DNA of 64,000 nt, taken from contig NZ_VTWT01000002.1 of the NCBI RefSeq assembly GCF_008727925.1, positions 620,001 to 684,000 of the forward strand, in the 5' to 3' direction. The notes under the pieces were generated by a model. The model was not told where the DNA came from. It saw only the letters and a list, made by a program, of their open reading frames with translations, and did no database searches. This document shows, piece by piece, positions 53,608 to 62,792 of this stretch. Origin of the DNA: Adhaeribacter soli (GTDB lineage Bacteria; Bacteroidota; Bacteroidia; Cytophagales; Hymenobacteraceae). Both the position numbers and the translations under genes were made by a program. Each line of letters opens with the position of its first letter. The first letter of the stretch is position 1.

Positions 53608-53994
53608 TTGTTTATCCGTTACTATTTCCCGGCACTTTTGTGGGCAGCAGTGGTTTTGTTCTTAACCCTGCTGCCCTCAAATGCCTTGCCCGAAACGCCC
53701 GAATGGAAATTCCTTTCCTTCGATACCTTCTGCCACGCGGCTACCTTTGCCCTTCTTACTTTCCTGGTTATCCGCAGTTTTTACTTCCATTACGGCAATC
53801 CGCGTTCCCTCCGCTATACCATTGGCGTTTCCCTGGCGCTTTGCCTTTTCCTGGGCATCCTTATCGAACTCCTCCAAATGGTAATGAAGCAAGGGCGCCA
53901 CGGCGAAATTTCCGATGTGGTAAGCGATTTTATCGGATCCCTGGCTGGCGCCGCATTTTTTTATTACCTCAGCCGCCGCAAACTCGTATTCTAA
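53608..53994 (+). CDS. VanZ-family membrane protein
   Basis: A 128-residue membrane protein with about four hydrophobic segments (YYFPALLWAAVVLFLTLLPS; TFCHAATFALLTFLVI; GVSLALCLFLGILIELLQM; FIGSLAGAAFFYYL). FDTFCHAATFALLT and the polar loop QMVMKQGRHGEISDVVSDFIG are the VanZ-like signature. The start is a TTG 28 bp after gcvH; no ATG is available. VanZ of enterococci affects teicoplanin resistance, but that does not transfer to these distant homologues. Confidence 0.85.
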   Translation: MFIRYYFPALLWAAVVLFLTLLPSNALPETPEWKFLSFDTFCHAATFALLTFLVIRSFYFHYGNPRSLRYTIGVSLALCLFLGILIELLQMVMKQGRHGEISDVVSDFIGSLAGAAFFYYLSRRKLVF

Positions 53995-54056
53995 AGTACT
54001 TTTTTCAACCAAAACCCAGCGTTTTATCAGGCTCCTGATAAACCTTAATTTGCTGT

Positions 54057-55322
54057 ATGCGCATTTGCCGGCTTTTACTTTTCCTCCTCTTCCCTTCCGG
54101 AGTCTTTGCCCAGGACATGGCGCGGGTAAAACAAAATTTATTTACCCTTTGCAGTCCGGAATTTAACGGCCGGGGTTACGTAAAAGATGGCGATAAAAAA
54201 GCCGCCGGTCTTATTCAGCAACAATTCCGGCAGGCCGGTTTACAGGCTTTTAACGACAACTATTACCAGACTTTTAGCCTGCCGGTGAATACGGTTCAGG
54301 AAGTGAAACTGAAGATCGATAACCGGAAACTGAAGCCCGGCCGGGACTTTATTCCCGATGCGGGCATTGGGCCCGGAAAAGGAAAGCTCCGCGTGCTGCC
54401 CCTCGATACGCTTATATTTACGGATGAAGTACGGGGCGAACAATTCCTGGAAAAAAGCCTGACCGGTTACGCGCTGCTGATGCCGGAAAAATTCTGGGCA
54501 AAACGAAACATCCTGCCCGCTATTTTTGCGCAAAGAATGCAAAGCGCTTCCGCCCTGCTTATTACCCAACCCGCAAAGCTTACCTACACCGTTGCCAGAG
54601 AGCAGCATGCCCAACCACGTTTCGAAGTATTGCAGAAAAGGGTAGCCAAAACGCCAAAAAAAGTAAAGTTTGAAGCCGAAGCGAAATTTATTCCCGCTTA
54701 CCAGACCCAGAACGTAATCGGCTTTATCCCCGGCTCGGTTTACCCCGATTCCTTTATCGTTTTCTCCGCGCATTACGACCACCTGGGCAGCATTGGCAAG
54801 AAAACCTATTTTCCCGGCGCCAACGACAATGCCAGCGGCACTTCCCTCCTGCTTGAACTGGCGCACTACTACGGCAAACCCGAAAACCGCCCTGAATATT
54901 CCATCGCGTTTATGGCCTTCGGCGCCGAAGAAGCCGGTCTGGTGGGTTCGAAATACTATGTAGAGAATCCTTTATTCCCGCTGCAACAAATAAAATTCCT
55001 CCTGAACCTTGATTTAACGGGTACCGGGGAGGCTGGCTTAATGGTGGTAAACGGGCGGGTTCACGAAAAGGCATTTGCCCGGTTAAAAAGCATAAGCGAC
55101 GAAAAACGGTATTTCCCGGAAGTAAAAGCCCGGGGCAAAGCCGCTAATTCCGATCATTTTCCCTTCTCCGAAAAAGGCGTCCCGGCTTTCTTCTGCTACA
55201 CCCTTGGCGGCACTGCTGCCTACCACGACATAAACGACAAACCCGAAACCCTGCCGCTGACTAAATTTCAGGAATTATTCCGTTTGATGGTGGATTTTTC
55301 GCGGGGGTTCCGGGGATTGTAG
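54057..55322 (+). CDS. Secreted M28-family zinc aminopeptidase
   Basis: A 421-residue protein with a signal peptide ending in GVFAQ (about residue 19). The M28 catalytic domain is complete: His239 (SAHYDHLG), Asp257 (GANDNASG), catalytic Glu291 with ligand Glu292 (FGAEEAGLVGS), Asp319 (LNLDLTG) and His390 (AAYHDIND). The segment between 100 and 215 is a likely PA-like insert. An N-terminal-residue peptidase acting in the periplasm or outside the cell is expected. Its stop codon lies inside the palindrome that follows. It shares M28 class but little detail with the lipoprotein at 14893-15921. Confidence 0.9.
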   Translation: MRICRLLLFLLFPSGVFAQDMARVKQNLFTLCSPEFNGRGYVKDGDKKAAGLIQQQFRQAGLQAFNDNYYQTFSLPVNTVQEVKLKIDNRKLKPGRDFIPDAGIGPGKGKLRVLPLDTLIFTDEVRGEQFLEKSLTGYALLMPEKFWAKRNILPAIFAQRMQSASALLITQPAKLTYTVAREQHAQPRFEVLQKRVAKTPKKVKFEAEAKFIPAYQTQNVIGFIPGSVYPDSFIVFSAHYDHLGSIGKKTYFPGANDNASGTSLLLELAHYYGKPENRPEYSIAFMAFGAEEAGLVGSKYYVENPLFPLQQIKFLLNLDLTGTGEAGLMVVNGRVHEKAFARLKSISDEKRYFPEVKARGKAANSDHFPFSEKGVPAFFCYTLGGTAAYHDINDKPETLPLTKFQELFRLMVDFSRGFRGL

Positions 55323-55346
55323 AGACGCGATGCATCGCGTCTCTAC
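55319..55346. repeat. Palindrome GTAGAGACGC family, copy 1
   Basis: GTAGAGACGCGATG is followed directly by its reverse complement CATCGCGTCTCTAC, a perfect 28-bp palindrome that includes the TAG stop of the M28 gene. The related hairpin at 62665-62693 and the shared downstream string CCGGG(C)CGTCT show a dispersed family. It may also serve as a transcript end, though no T run follows. Confidence 0.8.
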
Positions 55347-55491
55347 CGGGCGTCTACGTTTTTGGCCTGTAAATTCCGGAAAACCACCCTTTATAACAAA
55401 AATTTACCAACCCATACAACCATATAGGTATTTTCATTGTCTGTGCCGGAAAGGAATAATTTCCGAAAGCTAAATTCTTAAGCCACACGCT

Positions 55492-58400
55492 ATGAAAAAC
55501 ACTTTTGCTCTTCCGCTTTATTTAAGATTCTGCTTCCTTTTTGTTTTATGCCTGTGCTTTTTAGAGGGAACTGAATTAAAGGCCCAGACGGCACCTGCCA
55601 ACGATAACTGCGCTGGTGCGCGGCTCCTCACTGCCGGTACGACCTGCGTGTTAACCAATTCCGGCTCCGCCAATGCTACGCAATCGTTAGCGGCTTGTGC
55701 AGCTGGCGGCTTAGCCGACGATGATGTTTGGTTCAAGTTTGTAGCGAATAAGGCCAACCTTACCGTACGGGTAAACAGTTCCAGTAATTACGATGCGGTG
55801 GTGGAGGTTTTCAGCGGTTCCTGCGGCAACCTTACTTCCCTGAAATGCCAGGATGAAACCGGCAGCGGCGCTATGGAACTGGCACACCTGAACAACCTGA
55901 CCCTGGCCGATACTTTTTACGTGCGGGTTTACCATTACAAAGCAGGCTCCGGTTCCGGTACTTTTTCGATCTGCGTGAGCCCGCCTTCCAACGATTATTG
56001 CGAAGGCGCTTTGGAGTTACCGGTTAATTCCACTTGTATAACCACTAACGGAACTGTTGCCGGTGCCACTGGAACGCTGCCGTCCTGCGTTCCTACAGGT
56101 ATGCTGCCTAATGACGTATGGTATTCGTTTGTAGCAATTTCCCCGGTGCAGGAAATAACGGTAAAAGGGAATGGCACTTTTAATGCAGTAATGGAATTAT
56201 TTTCCGGTAGCTGCACAGCTATGAATAGTTTGCATTGTGAAGACCAGACTTTTCAGGGAGAAACTGAAGTGATGCAGTACGATCAGTTTATTACCGGGCA
56301 GCGCTACTTCGTAAGGGTTTACGATAAATTCAGTAATGCTTCGAATAAAACTTTTACAATCTGTGTAAAAGAAATAATCAGCCCGCCGGGTGCCAACTGT
56401 GCTACGGCTGTAAACATTTCATCTATCCCATTTTACAGTGGTGTGCAAACCACCTGCGGGAAAGGTGATACCTACCGGAGTTATTGCAGCGAGCCGTATT
56501 CGCCGGGCGAAGATTTTGTTTTTAAATTAAATGTGACCAATGCTCCTGTCAAATACAAAATTAAATCCACTTACGTTTTGTATGTTTATGACGATTGCCC
56601 TTCTGCAGGCGGCAATTGCCTGATACCAGGAATAGCCGGCGGCTCTGTGGCACAAGCGGCAGAAAAAGTAGTCAACTTTGCTCAGAACGGCACCTATTAT
56701 TTAATAGCCGACGATGGTTATGGCTGCGGAAATTTCCAGATTTCGGTAGAACCGGCCCCACCAAGCCCACCTAATGACGAATGCATTAATGCCATTGCCT
56801 TAAGCCCCGGCAATATCTGTAATCCGGTTAATGGTACTACCTTAAATGCTACAATTTCGGATGCTTCGGCCTGCTCAGGCAACATCCAGGATGTTTGGTA
56901 TAAGTTCACGGCTAAAACCACCTCTATGGAGATAAATGTTGCCGGGAATAATCATTCGGTGGAGCTTTTGACGGCGAATTGCCAGTCGCGTGTTTCTCTG
57001 AGTTGCCGCACACCCGCCTTTAGCAATTTTACAAGAACCGATCTGGTGGTAGGGCAGCAGTACTTTTTGCGGGTGTTTAATGGTTCCGGAAATTTTACCG
57101 TCTGCCTGCGGGAAATTCCTTCACCAGCCCCCCCACCAGCTCACGACGAATGTGCCGGCGCCATTCCAATTACCAATCTCTCCGGCACCTGCCAGCCAAT
57201 AATGGGCACACTGGCCAATATGACCAAATCAGGTACGAACTGCCTGAACAACAACAGCCCGGATGCATGGTATTCTTTTATCGCCACCCAGGCTAATTAC
57301 CAGATAAGTCTAAAAAATCTATCCGGCGGAACAAATATGGTTTTCGAAGTGCTTTCCGGAAGTTGCGGAAACCTGCAGTCGCTGCGGTGCGCTTCGGCTA
57401 ACTATGCTTCCGACTCAGCCTTTGCCCGCCTGGCCGGTCTGGTACCCGGAAATGTGTATTTTGTAAAAGTTTTTGCCGGGACTTTCGCTACTTCTACCAA
57501 TCTTGTTTACTCGCTCTGCATAAAAGAATTACCGAATTTGCCTGTAGGAACCAGTTGCCTGACGGCTGAAACAGTAAATGCTTTACCTTTTAACAGCGGC
57601 ATCCGGACCAATTGCGGCAATGGATATAACTTCCTGGTTAATTGCAACGGTTCTCCGGTGGGTCAAGGTCACCTCTATAAATTTACGGTAAGCAATGCGC
57701 CGGTGGCTTATAACATTTACCTGGCCAGCGCAGGTTTTACATATATAAAAACTACTGTTTTTTCCGGCTGCCCTGAATCCGCTCCAGCTTCCTGTATAAC
57801 AGGCACAAATAACATTTACAATTTTACAACCAACGGCACTTATTACGTTTTGGCAGCTGCTTCTTCCGGCTGCGGCAGTTACCAGCTTTTCATAAACGAA
57901 GCGCCCCCAACCCCGGTTAACGACAACTGCTCCGGCGCCATTCCGCTAACCGTAAATGCTACCTTTGTGCCAACTGCCGGTTCTTCGTTAAACGCTACTC
58001 AAAGTGCTTCCGCCTGCTACCAGGGCACTCCGGATGATGATGTATGGTACTCTTTTGTTGCCACTACCCCGTTTCAGCAGATCAAAGTGATTGGCGATGC
58101 CGGCTATAACCCCATTATTCAGGTTTACCGGGGTACTTGTTCCGCCCTTACTACCGTTGCCTGCCGCGATTTCCCGAATCATCAGCCGGTGGAAAAATAT
58201 GTATATGCTGACAACCTGGTACCTGGACAAACTTATTATGTACGGGTTTATCACGCCGAAGCCGGCGCAGGGCCAACCGGCGGTTTCCGCATCGGGATCA
58301 TTGAGGCCTCCGGCCGGCCGGCCGGCTCGGTTTGCACCGATGCCATCCAGATTACGGCTATTCCTTTTTACAGCGGAAAACAAACCACCTGCGGCAAAGG

Positions 58401-61400
58401 CGACGACCTTAATGCCAGCGCCGCTTCCCTGTCTTTAGGCGAAGGGGAAGAAATGATCTACAAACTGAATATTACCAATGCTCCGGTTACTTACCAGTTC
58501 CGTTTGGGCGGCCTTGGCATTAACAAATCGCTTTGGGTACAAAACGGCTGCGGGGTGCCTCAACTTGGCTATATTCCGGGGCTGACTTCCCTTGGCTATA
58601 TTGTAACCGGCAGCGATTCGGTTGCTTACAATAAGATCACCTTCCCTTCCAACGGAACCTACTATATCATTGCTGATTCTGAGGCTCCTACTTTCTGTAC
58701 TGATTTTACCCTTAGTATAACGCCTGCCAGTACTACTCCTCCGGCTAATAATACTTGCCAGACGGCCTTGACTTTACCGGTAAACAGTTCCTGCAGTTAT
58801 ACCCCAGGCAGTTTACTGAATGCCACTCCAATGGGTACGACCGGCAATCCGCTGCTTGATGCTACGGCCGGAATCTGGTATAAATTTATTCCGGTTTCCC
58901 GGGGCCTTACTACCATTTCCATAAAAACCTCTGCTGCCATGGTTTTAAATACGAACGAAAAATCCGGTCCATGTGACTCTTTATCGCTGCTTTCGCCCTA
59001 CAGACGCTATACAACAAGCAACACGATAAACTTCGATTTCTATAACCTGAAGCCGGGGAAGGAATATTTTATGCAGCTTTACACCCGTGCCAACCAGCAA
59101 GGCTCCGGCGAATATGAGATTTGCGCTTTCTCGCCTCCGGCCGTGCCAAACGATAATTGCAGCGGTGCCATTTCCATATCAACAAGTTCTTACGCCGCCC
59201 CTGTTTTCACATCCGGCTCTTCTGCCAACGGTCAGCCTTCTATGGCTGCCTGCAGCGGCAACGGCGACGATGATGTGTGGTACAGTTTTACAGCAACCGA
59301 AACCCGGCACAAAGTTGTGCTGCAAAGCGGAAGCGGTTACGACGGCGTAATGGAAGTTTTTTCCGGCGCTTGTACGAACCTGCAACAACTGAAATGTGCA
59401 GATGCCACAACTTCGGGCGGCCAGGAAAGTATGGAGCTTGATAATCTTAGTGTCGGACAGGTTTACTTCATAAAGGTTCATCATCAGGGTACAGGCTGGG
59501 GCAGCGGCAACTTCAGTTTAAGCGTTCAAACCTTACCTCCTCCCCCAGCTAACGATGACTGCGACCAGGCCATTTCACTGAACACCAGCACATCCTGTTC
59601 CCCGATTGCAGGTTCTACCATGAATGCAACGCAATCTTTGGCCGGCTGTAGCGGGGCAAAAGCTGCCGATGTGTGGTATAAATTTGTAGCAATAAGTCCT
59701 GAAAACACGGTAACGGTGCAAAGTACCGGCGATTTTGATGCGGTTGTTGAAATCTTCTCCGGGAACTGTAACGGCCTGAATTCCATGGTCTGCCGCGACT
59801 CCAGCAGCACTGCCGGCATAGAGCGGGCCAAAGCCGTTGGATTTACTCCGGGGGAAACCTATTACGTTCGGGTGTACGATTACCAAGGGAAAAGCCTGAA
59901 TGGCAGCTTTACTATATGCGTAAGGAGTACTTCTACAGTAGCTGTGTTAACCGGCGAGCCGCTTGGTAACAGCAGAATTTTCTGCGCCGGCAGTTCCTTC
60001 AGATTACCGTTCCGGGCCTTGGGTACTTTTACTTCCGGCAACGATTTTGTGGCAGAACTCAGCAATGCCTCCGGCAGCTTTACCAACGCTATTGAAATCG
60101 GCCGGAAAACCGGAACCAGTTCAGATACTATTCCGGTACAATTGCCGGCCAATTTAATTTCCGGAACCGGTTACCGCTTAAGAGTTGTGGCAACTGCACC
60201 AGGGTACCAAGGAATAGTAAGTAATGCTATATTAACCATAAATGCTTTGCCGGTTGCCCCACAAGTCAGCACTCCGCCGACTTACTGCCCGGGCGAGCCG
60301 GTTGCAGCCCTTACCGCTACCGGAACCAACCTGAAATGGTACGCCAACCCGCAGCTGACTTCACTAGTGGGAACAGGTACCAGCTTTACTCCTGCTGCCT
60401 TAACCGCCACCACAACTTATTACGTTTCCCAAACCGTTAATGCCTGCGAGAGCCCGGCAGCACCGGTAACCATTACCTTTAAACCGGCGCCGAATGCTAC
60501 TTTCGCCAGCCTGAATGCAATTTATTGTATTTCACCGCAACCAATAACCTTGCAGCCAACCGTTTCCGGCGGAACTTTCAGCGGTACTTATGTAGTGAAC
60601 AATACCTTTATTCCTTCTGTAGCCGGTATCTATACCATTAGTTACACCCTTACGCAGAACGGCTGTACGGCAAGCAGCTCCCAAACCGTAGAAGTTAAAG
60701 CCGCGCCAGCCGCCAATGTCGGTTCTGACCAGACGATGTGTTCAGGCGCTACCGTTCGGCTCGGTACGCCACCGGTAACCGGTCTGCAGTATATCTGGTC
60801 GCCAACTTCGGGCCTCAGCAATCCGACTATTGCCAATCCGGATTTTACCTGGGTGAACAATTTCACGCAAAACGATACCATTTTAAAACAGCTTCGGGTA
60901 ACAGATCCGGCTACTGGCTGCACCAGCACCGCTCTGGTCTCAATTGTAGTGCGTGGCGTTCCGGTGGTTTCGGCGGGGCAAGACCAGACGGTTTGTCTGA
61001 ATAACGGACTGCTGCAATTAACCGGTACGCCTATAGGTGGCACATGGAGCGGCTCTACTGCCGTTACCACTACTGGCTCTTTCAATCCATTGGCGGCTGG
61101 TCCTGGTGTACACAGGCTTATTTATACGATCCAGCAAAACGGCTGCACCCGCACCGATACAGTTGAGGTTACCGTTACTGCTTTACCTGTTGCTTTTGCC
61201 GGAGCAGATACTTCCGTTTGCTCCGGAGAAAACATAACCTTAGGTGCAACGGGCTCACGGGGTTATGCTTATAGCTGGTCTCCGGCTGCCGGCCTTAGCA
61301 GCACTTCTATTGCCAGTCCGACTTTTTCGCTCATAAATAATACTGTTCTTTCCGATACCATAGAGAAAGTAGTACTGGTAACTGATCTGGCCACCGGCTG

Positions 61401-62628
61401 TTCCACTGCCGACACTGTCCGGATTATTGTGAAAGCAATGCCAATAGTCAGTGCCGGAACAGATATATCGCTTTGCATCGATGCTGCGCCGATCGCGTTA
61501 AACGGATTACCGGCCGGCGGTACCTGGAGCGGAAGCAGTGCCATTTTGCCTAACGGCACTTTCACTCCGGCTCTTGCAGGCATAGGTCCACATAAGCTTA
61601 TTTATACAATTCAGCAAAACGGCTGCACCAGATCCGATACTGTGATGGTTACAGTTAACGGATTCCCGGTTGCTTTTGCGGGGCTGGACACTACCGTTTG
61701 CTCGGGCACAAACATAACCTTAGGGACAACGGGCTTGCCGGGTTATGCTTATAGCTGGTCTCCGGCTACTGGCCTTAGCAATACCGCAGTAGCCAACCCC
61801 ACTTTTTCGCACCTAAATAATACTGTTCTTCCAGACACCATTGAGAAAGTAGTGCTGGTTACTAACCTTGCCACCGGTTGCTCTACCACCGATACCATCC
61901 GGGTTGTAGTAAAAGGAATGCCAATAGTTAGTGCCGGAGCCGATACTGCGCTTTGCGCCGATGCTACTCCGCTCCTGCTAAACGGAACCCCGGCCGGCGG
62001 CAGCTGGAGCGGAAGCAATGCAGTTACAGGTTCAACGTTCGCGCCTGCTATTGCCGGAGCGGGTCTGCATAAGTTGGTGTACACATTTGTTCAAAACGGT
62101 TGCACAGCTTCCGATACCCTGAAAATTACCGTAAATGCCATTCCGCCTAAGCCGGTAATTATGGCTATAAACTACGACAGCCTGACCACAACCAGACCGG
62201 CTACTGCCTATGAATGGCTGCTCAATGGTCTGCCAGCGGGTATAACTGCTGCCGGTATAAAACCAACCCAAAGCGGAAGCTACCAGGTTATTGTCTGGAA
62301 TAACGGCTGTATTTCGGATACTTCGGCTGCCTTTAGTTTTATGGTGAACGGTCTCCAACCGAACAATCTTTCCGGTAACCTGAAGTTATTCCCGAATCCG
62401 AGTACCGGCAGAACAACTCTGCAATTAAGGCAGCCAGGTTTACGCAACGTTTCTGTAATACTAATAGATGCCTTAGGCCGTCAGGTTTATGCGCAGGAAA
62501 TAAAAGCCGGAAATCAGGGTGAACTGAAAGAAGAATTAGATTTATCTGGTCTATCCAATGGCATTTACCTGCTGCAGATAAACGGAACAGAAAAACGCTA
62601 CTACCAGAAACTGGTGATCGAAAGGTAG
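55492..62628 (+). CDS. Giant PPC-like-repeat protein with type IX C-terminal sorting domain
   Basis: A 2378-residue secreted protein. A signal peptide ends in ELKAQ (about 32). Residues ~35-1483 hold about eleven modules of ~130 residues resembling pre-peptidase C-terminal (PPC) domains, typically NDNC.GA, then DDVWYKF, then EVFSGSCG..SL.C, then YYVRVY. Modules 3, 6 and 8 are a second subtype with PFYSGxQTTCGKGD. One all-beta domain (about 1485-1590) and an Ig-like domain (about 1595-1665) follow. Then come three 160-residue units, a last Ig-like segment, and a type-A sorting domain from ~2293 (KLFPNPSTG ... LSNGIYLLQI). The tag predicts export by SprA and attachment to, or release from, the cell surface. 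Paired Cys in each module suggest disulfides. Role unknown; adhesin or matrix protein is plausible. Confidence 0.9.
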   Translation: MKNTFALPLYLRFCFLFVLCLCFLEGTELKAQTAPANDNCAGARLLTAGTTCVLTNSGSANATQSLAACAAGGLADDDVWFKFVANKANLTVRVNSSSNYDAVVEVFSGSCGNLTSLKCQDETGSGAMELAHLNNLTLADTFYVRVYHYKAGSGSGTFSICVSPPSNDYCEGALELPVNSTCITTNGTVAGATGTLPSCVPTGMLPNDVWYSFVAISPVQEITVKGNGTFNAVMELFSGSCTAMNSLHCEDQTFQGETEVMQYDQFITGQRYFVRVYDKFSNASNKTFTICVKEIISPPGANCATAVNISSIPFYSGVQTTCGKGDTYRSYCSEPYSPGEDFVFKLNVTNAPVKYKIKSTYVLYVYDDCPSAGGNCLIPGIAGGSVAQAAEKVVNFAQNGTYYLIADDGYGCGNFQISVEPAPPSPPNDECINAIALSPGNICNPVNGTTLNATISDASACSGNIQDVWYKFTAKTTSMEINVAGNNHSVELLTANCQSRVSLSCRTPAFSNFTRTDLVVGQQYFLRVFNGSGNFTVCLREIPSPAPPPAHDECAGAIPITNLSGTCQPIMGTLANMTKSGTNCLNNNSPDAWYSFIATQANYQISLKNLSGGTNMVFEVLSGSCGNLQSLRCASANYASDSAFARLAGLVPGNVYFVKVFAGTFATSTNLVYSLCIKELPNLPVGTSCLTAETVNALPFNSGIRTNCGNGYNFLVNCNGSPVGQGHLYKFTVSNAPVAYNIYLASAGFTYIKTTVFSGCPESAPASCITGTNNIYNFTTNGTYYVLAAASSGCGSYQLFINEAPPTPVNDNCSGAIPLTVNATFVPTAGSSLNATQSASACYQGTPDDDVWYSFVATTPFQQIKVIGDAGYNPIIQVYRGTCSALTTVACRDFPNHQPVEKYVYADNLVPGQTYYVRVYHAEAGAGPTGGFRIGIIEASGRPAGSVCTDAIQITAIPFYSGKQTTCGKGDDLNASAASLSLGEGEEMIYKLNITNAPVTYQFRLGGLGINKSLWVQNGCGVPQLGYIPGLTSLGYIVTGSDSVAYNKITFPSNGTYYIIADSEAPTFCTDFTLSITPASTTPPANNTCQTALTLPVNSSCSYTPGSLLNATPMGTTGNPLLDATAGIWYKFIPVSRGLTTISIKTSAAMVLNTNEKSGPCDSLSLLSPYRRYTTSNTINFDFYNLKPGKEYFMQLYTRANQQGSGEYEICAFSPPAVPNDNCSGAISISTSSYAAPVFTSGSSANGQPSMAACSGNGDDDVWYSFTATETRHKVVLQSGSGYDGVMEVFSGACTNLQQLKCADATTSGGQESMELDNLSVGQVYFIKVHHQGTGWGSGNFSLSVQTLPPPPANDDCDQAISLNTSTSCSPIAGSTMNATQSLAGCSGAKAADVWYKFVAISPENTVTVQSTGDFDAVVEIFSGNCNGLNSMVCRDSSSTAGIERAKAVGFTPGETYYVRVYDYQGKSLNGSFTICVRSTSTVAVLTGEPLGNSRIFCAGSSFRLPFRALGTFTSGNDFVAELSNASGSFTNAIEIGRKTGTSSDTIPVQLPANLISGTGYRLRVVATAPGYQGIVSNAILTINALPVAPQVSTPPTYCPGEPVAALTATGTNLKWYANPQLTSLVGTGTSFTPAALTATTTYYVSQTVNACESPAAPVTITFKPAPNATFASLNAIYCISPQPITLQPTVSGGTFSGTYVVNNTFIPSVAGIYTISYTLTQNGCTASSSQTVEVKAAPAANVGSDQTMCSGATVRLGTPPVTGLQYIWSPTSGLSNPTIANPDFTWVNNFTQNDTILKQLRVTDPATGCTSTALVSIVVRGVPVVSAGQDQTVCLNNGLLQLTGTPIGGTWSGSTAVTTTGSFNPLAAGPGVHRLIYTIQQNGCTRTDTVEVTVTALPVAFAGADTSVCSGENITLGATGSRGYAYSWSPAAGLSSTSIASPTFSLINNTVLSDTIEKVVLVTDLATGCSTADTVRIIVKAMPIVSAGTDISLCIDAAPIALNGLPAGGTWSGSSAILPNGTFTPALAGIGPHKLIYTIQQNGCTRSDTVMVTVNGFPVAFAGLDTTVCSGTNITLGTTGLPGYAYSWSPATGLSNTAVANPTFSHLNNTVLPDTIEKVVLVTNLATGCSTTDTIRVVVKGMPIVSAGADTALCADATPLLLNGTPAGGSWSGSNAVTGSTFAPAIAGAGLHKLVYTFVQNGCTASDTLKITVNAIPPKPVIMAINYDSLTTTRPATAYEWLLNGLPAGITAAGIKPTQSGSYQVIVWNNGCISDTSAAFSFMVNGLQPNNLSGNLKLFPNPSTGRTTLQLRQPGLRNVSVILIDALGRQVYAQEIKAGNQGELKEELDLSGLSNGIYLLQINGTEKRYYQKLVIER
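60703..62139 (+). repeat. Three tandem ~480-bp repeats inside the giant protein gene
   Basis: Aligned landmarks fall exactly 480 bp apart: ATATCTGGTC at 60791, ATAGCTGGTC at 61271 and at 61751. Units 2 and 3 share GGTTATGCTTATAGCTGGTC and TCTCCGGCT without mismatch and are much closer to each other than to unit 1, so the 2-3 duplication is recent. Each unit encodes 160 residues (SAGxDTxxC ... GGTWSGS ... QQNGCTRxDT). Confidence 0.88.
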
Positions 62629-62664
62629 ATTTATATCCTCCTTTAAATTCTGGAATGCGAAATC

Positions 62665-62693
62665 GTAGAGACGCCCTATTAGGGCGTCTCTAC
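62665..62693. repeat. Palindrome GTAGAGACGC family, copy 2
   Basis: GTAGAGACGCCCT and AGGGCGTCTCTAC flank ATT: 13-bp perfect arms, 3-base loop. It lies 37 bases after the giant gene's stop and is followed by CCGGGGCCGTCTTTA, as copy 1 is by CCGGGCGTCTACG. Confidence 0.8.
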
Positions 62694-62758
62694 CGGGGCC
62701 GTCTTTACATTGGTAATCAACCGGCCACATTCACACCTAAAAACCCACCAAATTTCCG

Positions 62759-62766
62759 TAAATTTG
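62759..62766 (+). promoter_or_regulatory. -7 promoter box of the radical SAM gene
   Basis: TAAATTTG matches TAnnTTTG and ends 26 bases before the proposed TTG start at 62793. No well-placed -33 TTG is visible. Confidence 0.45.
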
Positions 62767-62792
62767 CAGGCTAAACAATTGAATTCCAGGTT

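Noticed and set aside
53608-53994. Glycopeptide resistance determinant
   Set aside because: VanZ-family membership alone does not indicate resistance, and vanHAX-type genes are absent.
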